A program made the position numbers and the translations under genes. Source: TMED27 sp041397865 (GTDB lineage: Bacteria > Pseudomonadota > Alphaproteobacteria > Micavibrionales > Micavibrionaceae). From it: a stretch of DNA of 64,000 nt. The notes below the pieces were generated by a model. It saw only the letters and a list, made by a program, of their open reading frames with translations, was not told where the DNA came from and did no database searches. Location of the stretch: NCBI GenBank assembly GCA_041397865.1, contig JAWKVT010000002.1:1-64000 (forward strand), written 5' to 3'. Positions 42,902 through 51,532 of the stretch are shown here, piece after piece. The stretch's first letter is position 1; the number at the start of each line of letters is the position of its first letter.

Positions 42902-43849
42902 TTAACCTTTCAGTTTTGAGATGAGCGTTTCTATCTCTTCCGGTGTACCTGCATTTGCGCATTCTATATCACGATCAATCCGCCGGACCAACCCGCAAAG
43001 CACTTTCCCCGCGCCAAGTTCAACCATCTCGCTAACGCCCTGATTTTTCATCCAAAGTACGCTCTCGCGCCAGCGCACCATGCCCGTGACCTGATCCACC
43101 AGAAGTTTGCGAATTTCATCCGGATCTTGCGCAGCCCGGGCGGTCACATTCGCCACAACCGGTACAACGGGCGATTTGATAGCGGTCGCCGCCAGCGCTT
43201 CTTCCATCGCCTCAGCCGCAGGCCCCATCAACGCGCAATGAAACGGCGCGCTGACCGGCAGAACCACCGCGCGTTTTGCCCCGCGTTGCGCGGCAATTTC
43301 AACCGCCCGCGCCACCGCTTCTTTATGGCCGCTGACCACGACTTGCCCAACGGAGTTATCATTCGCTGCCGTACAAATCTCATCACCCGCAGCATCAGCG
43401 GCAATGCGCTGCACATCTTCAAAGGAAGGGCCGAGAATAGCGGCCATCGAGCCGATTCCAACCGGTACTGCCTTTTGCATCGCTTGCCCGCGCAGCTTCA
43501 AAAGCCGCGCCGCATCGGCAATCGTAAAGCTACCCGCCGCCGTCAGCGCCGCATATTCACCTAAAGAATGCCCGGCTACAAACTGCGCGGCCTTCGCCAG
43601 ATCAATCCCGCCCTGTTTTTGCAGAACGCGCATCACCGCCATCGACACGGCCATAAGCGCAGGCTGCGTATTTTCGGTCAGGTTGAGGTCCTCTTCCGGG
43701 CCTTCAAACATCAGCTTCGATAAATTCTGCCCGAGTGATTCGTCGATTTCCTGAAAAACCTCACGCGCCTCGGCAAAGGTTGCATACAAATCCTGCCCCA
43801 TACCCACGACCTGCGAACCTTGCCCCGGGAAGATGAATGAACGTGCCAT
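42902..43849 (-). CDS. fabD: Malonyl-CoA:ACP transacylase
   Basis: FabD loads malonate onto acyl carrier protein. The FPGQGSQ start and the nucleophile elbow GHSLGEYAAL near residue 90 are present, followed by the catalytic His in VSAPFHCALM. I start at the ATG at 43849, which has GGAG upstream and gives the family start MARSFIFPGQG. The longer frame adds five residues. The length of 315 residues is normal. It is the first gene of the minus-strand fab cluster. Confidence 0.97.
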   Translation of the reverse strand: MARSFIFPGQGSQVVGMGQDLYATFAEAREVFQEIDESLGQNLSKLMFEGPEEDLNLTENTQPALMAVSMAVMRVLQKQGGIDLAKAAQFVAGHSLGEYAALTAAGSFTIADAARLLKLRGQAMQKAVPVGIGSMAAILGPSFEDVQRIAADAAGDEICTAANDNSVGQVVVSGHKEAVARAVEIAAQRGAKRAVVLPVSAPFHCALMGPAAEAMEEALAATAIKSPVVPVVANVTARAAQDPDEIRKLLVDQVTGMVRWRESVLWMKNQGVSEMVELGAGKVLCGLVRRIDRDIECANAGTPEEIETLISKLKG

Positions 43850-44138
43850 ATAATACTCCAACATGTTGTTTTGCCGCCCATATTAGCGACATAAAATTTT
43901 AATTGAAAAGATAAAAGTGCAATTTTATATCGCTTCGTACAACGAAACCTTTTCAAAAAGTTTGCTTTTTTGACCCGGATATGCGAGCTTATGGAAGCCT
44001 GATCCGGAAAACTTGAGTCTTTTCGTAAAGCGCTGAAAAGCATTTTTCAACCCGGAAATATCCGATTTTTCGACGGGCCCTCTATTTGTAGAGTAAAACT
44101 TTTTTGGAACAAAGAGCAAAGAGTGAGGAAGAAAAAAC

Positions 44139-44432
44139 ATGGCACAGAACATCCACCGCCATATTAAAGACCTGCTCAAGGAAACAAACGATGCTTTCGA
44201 AAGCTGCGTAGGAGGCGTAAATACCGACTATGCCGCATTTGTTTCAATGCGCCTTTCCGAATTTAAAAACCTGCTTCACGACCCCGAGCTCACAGACAGG
44301 GAACTGCGCAGGATAATCCGCAAAGGCCAGCAGGAAAGCCGCGCAAAAAACCCTGAAGGGTGCTGGGCGTCTTTTATTGCCGGTCATATGGCAAAAAAGG
44401 CCAACCAGAACTTCGAAGAAACAGCGCTTTAA
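44139..44432 (+). CDS. Small hypothetical protein
   Basis: This 97-residue charged helical protein has two cysteines and no signal peptide. A strong GAGGAAG ribosome-binding site precedes the ATG. It lies in the divergent gap between the fab cluster and the ribosomal protein operon and probably has its own promoter. The acidic-basic alternation in the middle (LTDRELRRIIRKGQQESR) suggests a protein or RNA partner. No family recognised. Confidence 0.6.
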   Translation: MAQNIHRHIKDLLKETNDAFESCVGGVNTDYAAFVSMRLSEFKNLLHDPELTDRELRRIIRKGQQESRAKNPEGCWASFIAGHMAKKANQNFEETAL

Positions 44433-44463
44433 AAGCCTCGATAAAGGCTTGCAAAGAAAAGTC

Positions 44464-44493
44464 TTGATTTTATGATGTCTGCGGGCTTATAGT
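44464..44493 (+). promoter_or_regulatory. Promoter candidate for the rpsF operon
   Basis: TTGATT at 44464-44469 and TATAGT at 44488-44493 are 18 bases apart. Transcription would start near 44500, just before the leader hairpin. Confidence 0.5.
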
Positions 44494-44513
44494 CCGCCTC
44501 AATTCATAACCTC

Positions 44514-44542
44514 GCCGGTTGAATGGTTTAACCGGCTTTTTT
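44514..44542 (+). terminator. Intrinsic terminator or attenuator in the rpsF leader
   Basis: GCCGGTT and AACCGGC form a perfect 7-bp stem with a 9-base loop, followed by six T residues. It lies between the promoter candidate and the rpsF start, so it would end transcription early unless antitermination occurs. Ribosomal proteins S6 and S18 are known to control their own operon through leader RNA in several bacteria; whether this hairpin does so here is an inference. Confidence 0.6.
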
Positions 44543-44589
44543 ATGCCTTTATTCATAAAAGCATAAAGTAACCCGAGAGGAGCATATTG

Positions 44590-44964
44590 ATGCCTATCTA
44601 CGAAACCGTGTTCATGTCACGACAAGACCTGAGCGAAGGCCAGGTCAAGGAGTTGACGGACAAATACGCCAAGGTCATTACAGACCAGGGCGGTAAAACC
44701 CTTAAAACCGAACAATGGGGCCTGCGTACGCTGGCCTACAAAATCAACAAGGCCCGCAAGGCACACTACACGTTGATTGAATTTGAAGCGCCCGGCGCAG
44801 CCGTGATTGAGCTGGAACGCCTGATGCGTATTGACGAAGATGTCATGCGTTCCCTCTCTATCCGTCTCGACGCCGCGACCGAAGGTCCGTCCGTCATGAT
44901 GGATAAAGGCCGTGGCCGCGACAACGATGATGATAACAAAGCAGGAAAGAAGGAGGCCGCATAA
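44590..44964 (+). CDS. rpsF: 30S ribosomal protein bS6
   Basis: bS6 binds the central domain of 16S rRNA with bS18. The YETVFMSRQDLS start, the WGLRTLAYKINKARKAHY segment and the RIDEDVMRSLSIR end are typical. An acidic and basic tail of about 25 residues extends beyond the fold. I start at the ATG at 44590, with GAGAGGAG upstream; the preceding TTG is not needed. The stop overlaps the rpsR ATG. Confidence 0.97.
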   Translation: MPIYETVFMSRQDLSEGQVKELTDKYAKVITDQGGKTLKTEQWGLRTLAYKINKARKAHYTLIEFEAPGAAVIELERLMRIDEDVMRSLSIRLDAATEGPSVMMDKGRGRDNDDDNKAGKKEAA

Positions 44965-45251
44965 TGTCAGCAGCAGATGTCCCAACAGTAAAGCGTCCGT
45001 TTTTCCGCCGCAAGAAGTCCTGTCCGTTCACAGGGCCGAAAGCCCCGGATATTGACTGGAAAGATGTAAGAACGCTCAACCGTTATATTTCCGAGCGCGG
45101 GAAAATTATCCCGAGCCGCATAACGGCTGTATCGCAAAAGAAACAGCGTGAACTGGCCAAGGCCATAAAACGTGCGCGTTTCATGGGTCTGATGCCGTAT
45201 TTGCAGACAGAGTCCGAGCCGCGCCATCAATCGCGTCCGCCGCGCAGCTAA
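44964..45251 (+). CDS. rpsR: 30S ribosomal protein bS18
   Basis: bS18 is the partner of bS6 on the platform of the small subunit. The RRKKSCPFTG, IDWKDVRTLNRYISERGKI and QRELAKAIKRARFMGLMPY segments are diagnostic. At 95 residues it is slightly longer than E. coli S18 because of a C-terminal extension. The ATG overlaps the rpsF stop by one base, and rplI follows after 15 bases. Confidence 0.98.
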   Translation: MSAADVPTVKRPFFRRKKSCPFTGPKAPDIDWKDVRTLNRYISERGKIIPSRITAVSQKKQRELAKAIKRARFMGLMPYLQTESEPRHQSRPPRS

Positions 45252-45266
45252 AGGGAGTATGAAGAC

Positions 45267-46040
45267 ATGGCTACACAAGTAATTTTGCTCGAACGTGTTG
45301 AGAAACTCGGCGATATGGGCGACACCGTTTCCGTAAAGCCCGGCTTTGCGCGGAACTATCTGTTGCCGCAGAAAAAAGCCCTGCGTGCCAGCAAGGAAAA
45401 TATCGCCTATTTCGAAGCGCAGAAAAAACATTTGCAGGCTGAGAACGATAAGCAAAAAGCGCAGGCTGAAAAGCTGGCGAAGAAAATTGAAGGCACGAAA
45501 GTCGCCCTCATCCGTCAGGCTTCTGAAAGCGGACAGCTTTTTGGTTCCGTGACCGCACGCGATATTGCCGAAGGCTTGAACGAAGCTACAGGCGAAAAAA
45601 TCGACCGCAGCGCGGTAAAGCTCAACCGGAACTATAAGTTGATCGGCTTGTTCCCGATTGATGTAACGCTGCATCCGGAAGTCAAAGCCGAAATCATCAT
45701 CAACATCGCCCGCTCCGCCGAAGAAGCGCAAACGCAGGCTAAAACGGGTAAAGCACTGGTCGCCGATGACGCGGCGCAGGAAGAAGAAGCCGAAGCCGCT
45801 GTGACCAGTGATGATGACGCTCTGGCGGAAGTTCTGGAAGAGGGCGCTTTGGAAGCTGAAAAAACCCGCAAGGTTGAAGCCGAAGAAAAAGCTGCCGAAG
45901 ACGCAAAAAAGGCCGAAGAAAAAGCCGTGAAAAAGGCTGAAAAAGAAGCCGCAAAAGCCGCAGCAGAGGAGGTCGAAGCCGCCGCCGCTGAGGGTGAGGA
46001 AAGCGAGCAGCCCGAAGCGGAAGAAGAAAAAGCTGAATAA
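45267..46040 (+). CDS. rplI: 50S ribosomal protein bL9 with long charged C-terminal extension
   Basis: The N-terminal domain (VILLERVEKLGDMGDTVSVKPGFARNYLLPQ) binds 23S rRNA and the C-terminal domain ends near residue 150. bL9 is normally about 150 residues; this protein has 257, with about 105 extra residues made almost only of Glu, Ala, Lys and Asp. The tail should form a charged helix or be disordered. A moderate Ala/Glu-rich tail is common in Alphaproteobacteria, but this one is long. A strong terminator follows. Confidence 0.95.
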   Translation: MATQVILLERVEKLGDMGDTVSVKPGFARNYLLPQKKALRASKENIAYFEAQKKHLQAENDKQKAQAEKLAKKIEGTKVALIRQASESGQLFGSVTARDIAEGLNEATGEKIDRSAVKLNRNYKLIGLFPIDVTLHPEVKAEIIINIARSAEEAQTQAKTGKALVADDAAQEEEAEAAVTSDDDALAEVLEEGALEAEKTRKVEAEEKAAEDAKKAEEKAVKKAEKEAAKAAAEEVEAAAAEGEESEQPEAEEEKAE

Positions 46041-46062
46041 GACAGCATTGCCTTATATTGTT

Positions 46063-46097
46063 AAAAAGCCTGTTTCCGAATGGATGCAGGCTTTTTT
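46063..46097 (+). terminator. Rho-independent terminator of the rpsF-rpsR-rplI operon
   Basis: AAAAAGCCTG and CAGGCTTTTT form a 10-bp stem with a 14-base loop, and the T tract continues to 46097. The A and T tracts make it bidirectional, though no gene faces it from the right. Confidence 0.85.
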
Positions 46098-46135
46098 GTA
46101 TTTCACAAAAATATTCATGCTCTTATACTTTTTGT

Positions 46136-47368
46136 ATGAAGATTCAGTCGACAAATATCCCGGAAATCGAACAAAAACTCCGCGCGCCGCCGCCCGCACC
46201 TGTCCTCAAGCCGGTTTCTGGAGATATGCAGCCACAGCCGCAAGAAGAGATCGACACGCTCACCGGCGCTGAAAACGAAGCGTTAAAAAAAAGCCTCGCA
46301 CTGAGTTTTCTGGTTTATGATCCCGAACAATATGTGCGCGAAACCCTAACCGCGCAGGGTTATACGCATGTGGAGTTTTTCTCAAAATTCTATACGGGCG
46401 CGCAGGGCGTATGCGCCGTGAAAAACGGTGTGGCCTATATTGTGTTTCGCGGCAGTGTCAGTATTCTCGATTGGCTTATGGATTTCGCTTTTCTGCCGTT
46501 TTATTGGCCCCTGCGCCATTTTGGCTTTGAAACAACGTGGCGGAGCTTGCGCAAAAACATTCGTAGCTGGCTGACGCAAGCAGAGTTCGATTCTGTTGTC
46601 ATTGCCGGACATTCTTTGGGTGGCGCGATGGCGCATCTGGCGGCTTTCAATCTGGCCGCAGATTATAATATTACCAACGTGTTTACATTTGGCGCGCCCA
46701 AGGGGGCGTTTTTGGGCACGGCAAAGCGCATTAATGAAACTGCTATTCAAGGTGATCCGGCGCGTAAGCTGGGCGATGTCATATATTGCACAGTGAACCA
46801 GCGTGATATTGTGGCCAAAATGCCGCTGCGTTTATTGGGTTTTCGCGATATCGGACATCTGATTTATATCAATCATACCGATCAGGTTTTTATCAACAAA
46901 CAAGCCCAAGATCGACGTAGCCATGATTCAATCGCAGATGTGAGTTTCGTAAGCGATATGTTGGGCGCGGAAAAGGATGAGAATTATTTAACCGCCGAGT
47001 CAGGTCTGTTCGATTACATCAAATACGGCACAAACCAGTTAATCTGGGGGATGAAAAAAACCATGCCGGGAACAGAAATTATTCCGATCACCATATCTCT
47101 TTATTTCCTGATCGGGTTCTATTTCACAAAATCAACACTCAATCACATGACCGAGCAATATCTGGGTGTGTTTTTCGAAAACAAGGCCGATATAGATTTT
47201 GAACGAAAGAAACCGGGAAAAATTGCCAGAATACTTGGTGTGATCAAAAAAACAGTGATTGTCGTTATACTTGGCGGTTTATTCCTGTGGGGCTTATGGG
47301 AGATCAGCGTTTTTCTCTTCGATTTCTACGTGAAGTATGAAGAGCACAAGAAAACGCTTCAGACTTGA
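46136..47368 (+). CDS. Class 3 lipase-like protein with C-terminal membrane helices
   Basis: The 410-residue protein has a Pro-rich N-terminal stretch, then an alpha/beta-hydrolase core with VFRGSVSILDW (oxyanion region) and the nucleophile elbow GHSLGG, placing Ser at residue 160. An Asp and a His follow at RDIV and RRSHDSI. The C-terminus has two likely membrane segments (about 318-335 and 375-400). It resembles class 3 (fungal-type) lipases and may act on membrane lipids or lipid-like substrates. I start at the ATG at 46136; the longer frame runs into the terminator. dnaB follows after 57 bases. Confidence 0.8.
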   Translation: MKIQSTNIPEIEQKLRAPPPAPVLKPVSGDMQPQPQEEIDTLTGAENEALKKSLALSFLVYDPEQYVRETLTAQGYTHVEFFSKFYTGAQGVCAVKNGVAYIVFRGSVSILDWLMDFAFLPFYWPLRHFGFETTWRSLRKNIRSWLTQAEFDSVVIAGHSLGGAMAHLAAFNLAADYNITNVFTFGAPKGAFLGTAKRINETAIQGDPARKLGDVIYCTVNQRDIVAKMPLRLLGFRDIGHLIYINHTDQVFINKQAQDRRSHDSIADVSFVSDMLGAEKDENYLTAESGLFDYIKYGTNQLIWGMKKTMPGTEIIPITISLYFLIGFYFTKSTLNHMTEQYLGVFFENKADIDFERKKPGKIARILGVIKKTVIVVILGGLFLWGLWEISVFLFDFYVKYEEHKKTLQT

Positions 47369-47425
47369 TAATATTTTCAAAGATGCAAGCCAATTCATCC
47401 CCGCTATTCACAAGGGTATGCTCAT

Positions 47426-48979
47426 ATGAAGGTAGGTTTATTCGCCGCGCCTGCTTATACTGCCTCCATGGCTCACGATCTCGCATTCAAACCCCCTGAG
47501 GAAGGCTTAAAACCTGTCGGCGCAGCAGAAGCGCTCAACTATAGAATCCTGCCGCATAATATTGATGCGGAGCAGGGGCTTCTCGGTGCGCTTTTGGTTG
47601 ATAACCGCGCCGTCGAAAAAATTGGTGATTTCCTGAAATCCGATCATTTTTTCATGCCCGCTCACCAGCGCATTTTTGAAACCATCCTCACAATAATAGA
47701 GCGCGGGCAAAACGCCTCGCCGGTGACGCTGAAAAACTACTTCGAACAAGACGAAGACCTGAAGGATGTCGGCGGGGCCGGGTATCTGGCCGATCTTGCC
47801 GCCAGTGTCATCAGCGTTGTTAATGTCACCGATTACGCCCGGACGGTTTATGAGCTGTATCTGCGCCGCCAGCTTATTACGCTGGGTGAGGATGTGGTGA
47901 ACGAATCTTTTAACCACTCGCTGGACAATGACGCTCTGCGCACGATTGAACAGGCCGAAGCGCGTCTTTTCGATCTGGCCGAAACCGGCGATGTCAAAGG
48001 CGGCTTTGTGACCTTGCGCGATTCGGTCATGATCGCTATTGAACATGCGGAAAAAGCCTACCAGTCCGACGGCCACGTCACGGGCATAACCTCCGGCCTG
48101 ATGGATGTTGATAAAAAACTCGGCGGATTTCAAAACTCCGATCTCCTTATTCTCGCCGGGCGGCCATCCATGGGCAAAACCGCGCTGGCTGTGAACTGGG
48201 CGTTTAACGCCGCTAAAGCCTATGCCGAAAGCGGCGGCCAGCAGGGCGGGCGCGTGGCCTTTTTCTCTCTCGAAATGGCCGCCGAGCAGCTCGCCGGACG
48301 GATTTTATCCGAACAATCCGGCATCTCCGGTGATGCTATCCGTAAAGGCAATATCAAGCAGGAAGATTTCCGCGCTTTTGTCGAAGCCTCGCAAAAAATG
48401 TCGCAGGTCCCGCTGTATATCGACGATACCCCCGCGCTGTCCATCGGCGCGGTGCGCACCCGCGCGCGCCGTCTCAAGCGCCAGCACGGCCTCGATATGC
48501 TGGTGATCGACTATCTCCAGCTTTTGCGCGGCAATGGCTCCAAGCGCGGGCAGGAAAACCGCGTACAGGAAGTCTCCGAAATCACGCAAGGGCTTAAGGC
48601 GATCGCCAAGGAACTCAACATCCCGGTCATCGCCCTGTCCCAGCTCTCCCGCCAGGTTGAGCAGCGCGAGGATAAACGCCCGCAACTTGCCGACCTGCGC
48701 GAATCCGGCTCTATCGAGCAAGACGCCGATGTCGTCATGTTCGTCTATCGCGAGGAGTATTACCTCTCCCGCACCGAGCCCGAGCCCGGCACGGAAAAAC
48801 ATATGAAATGGCAGGAATCCTGCGCCCGCGCCCATAATATCGGCGAATGTATCGTCGCCAAGCAAAGGCACGGCCCCATCGGCACGGTGAAAATGTTCTT
48901 TGATCCCAATATTACAAGATTTTCAGATCTCGATCCCAACCATATGGGCTATTCCGGCGGTTTTGGAGATGACGGTTAA
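47426..48979 (+). CDS. dnaB: Replicative DNA helicase
   Basis: DnaB is the hexameric 5'-3' helicase of the replication fork. The N-terminal domain (HNIDAEQGLLGALLVD) and the RecA-like domain with Walker A AGRPSMGKTALA near residue 249 are clear, as are LVIDYLQLL, LSQLSRQVEQR and DLRESGSIEQDADVV. The length of 517 residues is a little above average because of the first 35 residues. AAGGG lies before the ATG at 47426; an ATG at 47468 is an alternative start. alr follows after 9 bases. Confidence 0.96.
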   Translation: MKVGLFAAPAYTASMAHDLAFKPPEEGLKPVGAAEALNYRILPHNIDAEQGLLGALLVDNRAVEKIGDFLKSDHFFMPAHQRIFETILTIIERGQNASPVTLKNYFEQDEDLKDVGGAGYLADLAASVISVVNVTDYARTVYELYLRRQLITLGEDVVNESFNHSLDNDALRTIEQAEARLFDLAETGDVKGGFVTLRDSVMIAIEHAEKAYQSDGHVTGITSGLMDVDKKLGGFQNSDLLILAGRPSMGKTALAVNWAFNAAKAYAESGGQQGGRVAFFSLEMAAEQLAGRILSEQSGISGDAIRKGNIKQEDFRAFVEASQKMSQVPLYIDDTPALSIGAVRTRARRLKRQHGLDMLVIDYLQLLRGNGSKRGQENRVQEVSEITQGLKAIAKELNIPVIALSQLSRQVEQREDKRPQLADLRESGSIEQDADVVMFVYREEYYLSRTEPEPGTEKHMKWQESCARAHNIGECIVAKQRHGPIGTVKMFFDPNITRFSDLDPNHMGYSGGFGDDG

Positions 48980-48988
48980 GGACACTCT

Positions 48989-50065
48989 ATGGGCACCTTA
49001 ACGATAAGTTGCGCGGCCATTGCCCGAAATTATAAACAAATTCAGGATATGGCCGGCGCGGATTGCGCTGCCGCCGCAGTTGTAAAAGCCAACGCCTATG
49101 GTTTGGGCGTTGCCCCCGTAGCCACAGCTTTGCAAAAAGCCGGGGCTGATAGATTTTTCATCGCCACACTTGCCGAGGCGCTGGAGCTGCGCACTATTGT
49201 AGGCGCAAAGCCCGATATCTATATGCTGCACGGTTTTGAGGAGGCTGGCTGTGATCTTTATAAGGCAGAAGCCATAACGCCCGTTCTGAATTCTGTTCAC
49301 GAAATAGAATCCTATGCTGCTTTTGCCGCACGCGGGGAAAGCCTGCTTCCCGCCATCATCCATATAGATACCGGCATGAACCGTCTGGGCCTGAAACAGC
49401 AGGATTTGGAAAAAGCCGCCTCAAAGCTTGGCGGTATAGATCTGCGCTATGTGATGAGCCATTTCGCCTGCGCGGATGAAAAAAACCATCCCATGAACGA
49501 TGTCCAGTATAAGGCTTTTAAAACCGCCGCCGAAATGTTTCCCGGCGCAAGAAAAACGCTCGCGAACTCCGCCGGTATTTTTCGCTCCCCGGATTATCAT
49601 TTCGATATGATCCGTCCCGGAATGTCACTTTATGGTTTAAATCCAAAGCCGGAGGCTGAAAACCCTATGGACCCGGTAATAGAGCTGGCCGTTGAAGTTT
49701 TACAAGTTAAGGATGCGGCAGGCGGGGAAGTCTGCGGATATAACGCAACGCATCGTTTTGAAAAAGAGCAAAGGCTGGCCATCGTCTCGATGGGGTATGC
49801 GGATGGTTTTCCGCGCAGCCTGTCAAACACCGGAGCGCTATATTGGAAAGGGCATAAATGTCCGCTGCGCGGGCGTGTCTCTATGGACCTTACAACTGTG
49901 GACTTATCAGCAGTGCCGGAAAACGATCTCCCCGGTTCTGGTGATATGCTGGAAGTCATCGGCCCCAGCCAAAGCGCCGATGATCTCGCCGCTGCCGCCG
50001 GAACGATCGGCTATGAAATCCTCACGTCCCTCAGCCGCCGCTACCAACGCATTTACAAAAATTAG
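48989..50065 (+). CDS. alr: Alanine racemase
   Basis: Alr makes D-alanine for peptidoglycan. The PLP lysine lies in VVKANAYGLG (K33), the GYADGFPRSLSN segment contains the second-half active-site region, and RGRVSMDLTTVD is the typical C-terminal motif. The 358-residue length is normal. The dnaB-alr pairing is common in this class. A VanX-like dipeptidase gene, which would act on the D-Ala-D-Ala product, is convergent just downstream. Confidence 0.96.
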   Translation: MGTLTISCAAIARNYKQIQDMAGADCAAAAVVKANAYGLGVAPVATALQKAGADRFFIATLAEALELRTIVGAKPDIYMLHGFEEAGCDLYKAEAITPVLNSVHEIESYAAFAARGESLLPAIIHIDTGMNRLGLKQQDLEKAASKLGGIDLRYVMSHFACADEKNHPMNDVQYKAFKTAAEMFPGARKTLANSAGIFRSPDYHFDMIRPGMSLYGLNPKPEAENPMDPVIELAVEVLQVKDAAGGEVCGYNATHRFEKEQRLAIVSMGYADGFPRSLSNTGALYWKGHKCPLRGRVSMDLTTVDLSAVPENDLPGSGDMLEVIGPSQSADDLAAAAGTIGYEILTSLSRRYQRIYKN

Positions 50066-50074
50066 GGCCGGCGC

Positions 50075-50710
50075 CTAAACCATCCGCATATCCGGCGGCA
50101 AATCCGCATCGCTCAGCGGCGCATAGCGCTCATAGACGGCTGGCGGCAACCTGAAATCCCACCATTCCTGGGGAAGCGGCAAAAGCTCTGCGCTGCTCTT
50201 GCCGGCGGCCTCTGCCATGGCGCTATGAAGAATGCGCCGGTTTTCCCGCGCCGCATCGCTGATATCTGGTGCATCCCGGTGAGCCTGCGGGCTCAGGTCG
50301 TCAAACGGCGTGCCCATATCAAGCAGCTCTCCGTCCAAAGTCTCAAGGCTGCAATCAATCGCCATTCCCCGCGGATGCGCCCCCGCGCCGGGCGGCGAAA
50401 GCAGCCGCGGTTCTTCCAGCCAGTGCGGATTGCTCCGTACCGCCCGCGTTTTCAGCATAAGCGCCTGCGCATCTGTTGTACGCAAACCGTCATACAGCAC
50501 AAGCCGCAAGCTCTGTTCCCGCAGGGAGCGCACCGCGCCTTCGATAATAACGGCGAGCGCTTTATGCACCCATAACCGCGCGTCTTCGCGGTATATCCGC
50601 TCGCCAAACAACAGGTTATCGCTACGCGCATAAGCCAGTTCAATCCGCGCCAATCCCTCTTCATGCAAAGAATGCATATTCACTAAATCTGCCGGATTGA
50701 TTTTTTCCAT
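50075..50710 (-). CDS. VanX-type (M15D) D-alanyl-D-alanine dipeptidase-like protein
   Basis: The 211-residue protein matches the VanX/DdpX family, which hydrolyses the D-Ala-D-Ala dipeptide. R77 lies in VLYDGLRTT, and the zinc motif AHPRGMAID supplies H112 and D119. The catalytic Glu is in QEWWDF (E182), where VanX has EWWH: the third zinc ligand His is replaced by D185. Asp can bind zinc, so activity is possible. I start at the ATG at 50710; the upstream part of the frame lies opposite mlaE and is a shadow. It neighbours alr and mlaE. Confidence 0.8.
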   Translation of the reverse strand: MEKINPADLVNMHSLHEEGLARIELAYARSDNLLFGERIYREDARLWVHKALAVIIEGAVRSLREQSLRLVLYDGLRTTDAQALMLKTRAVRSNPHWLEEPRLLSPPGAGAHPRGMAIDCSLETLDGELLDMGTPFDDLSPQAHRDAPDISDAARENRRILHSAMAEAAGKSSAELLPLPQEWWDFRLPPAVYERYAPLSDADLPPDMRMV

Positions 50711-50740
50711 CTGGACGCGCCTGCACCTTTGTTTTATTGA

Positions 50741-51532
50741 ATGTATATGGATACGCGAAGTCTGAATATTTTCCAACCCGTCGGCTACACGCTTTTGAGC
50801 TTTTTTCAAAAAGCCGGGAATCTTTTCATCTTTATTGGCCGCAGCATATATCACAGTTTCGCCCCACCGTTTTTTCCCGCGCAGCTTTGGCGCCAGCTTG
50901 TCGATATAGGTTATTATTCCCTGCCCGTAGTGGGGATGACCGCGCTGTTCACCGGTATGGTGCTGGCTCTGCAAAGCTACACCGGCTTTACCCGTTTTAA
51001 TGCCGAAAGCGCGATCGCCGGGGTTGTTGTTCTTTCCGTTACCCGCGAACTCGCCCCTGTATTGGCCGGTCTTATGGTCGCCGGGCGTGTAGGCGCGGCC
51101 ATTGCCGCCGAAATCGGAACCATGCGCGTGACCGAACAAATCGACGCGCTCAGCACGCTTTCGGTCAATCCCTTCAAATATCTTATCGCCCCGCGCCTTA
51201 TAGCCGCCACGCTGACCCTGCCGGTGCTGGTGCTGATCGGCGATATTATCGGCGTTTATGGCGGTTATGTGGTTTCCATCCATAATCTGGGTTTCTCGCC
51301 GGGCGGATATCTCTCCCAGACATGGGATGTCGTCGAAAATATGGATGTGATCTCCGGCCTGATAAAAGCCGGGGTTTTCGGCTTTATCGTGGCCATGATG
51401 GGCTGTTACCACGGATTTAACTCCGGACGCGGCGCGCAAGGGGTCGGCGCGGCCACCACCAACGCGGTCGTATCCTCTTCCATCCTGATTCTCATCTTTA
51501 ACTATCTCCTGACGCAGGTGTTTTTCTCATGA
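50741..51532 (+). CDS. mlaE: MlaE-type lipid ABC transporter permease
   Basis: MlaE is the membrane permease of the MlaFEDB phospholipid transporter. The 263-residue protein has an amphipathic N-terminus and about five membrane helices. The MlaE signature is visible in the VVVLSVTRELAPVLAGLMVAGRVG-type region near residue 95, in GTMRVTEQIDALSTL and in the final NYLLTQVFF helix. The stop overlaps the mlaF ATG by 4 bases. mlaD is 48 kb away. Confidence 0.95.
   Translation: MYMDTRSLNIFQPVGYTLLSFFQKAGNLFIFIGRSIYHSFAPPFFPAQLWRQLVDIGYYSLPVVGMTALFTGMVLALQSYTGFTRFNAESAIAGVVVLSVTRELAPVLAGLMVAGRVGAAIAAEIGTMRVTEQIDALSTLSVNPFKYLIAPRLIAATLTLPVLVLIGDIIGVYGGYVVSIHNLGFSPGGYLSQTWDVVENMDVISGLIKAGVFGFIVAMMGCYHGFNSGRGAQGVGAATTNAVVSSSILILIFNYLLTQVFFS

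Noticed and set aside
44967..45731. Minus-strand open frame of 254 codons
   Set aside because: It is antisense to rpsR and rplI, both certain genes.
50711..51439. N-terminal extension of the VanX-like protein
   Set aside because: The extra 243 codons run opposite mlaE; the family starts near the ATG at 50710.
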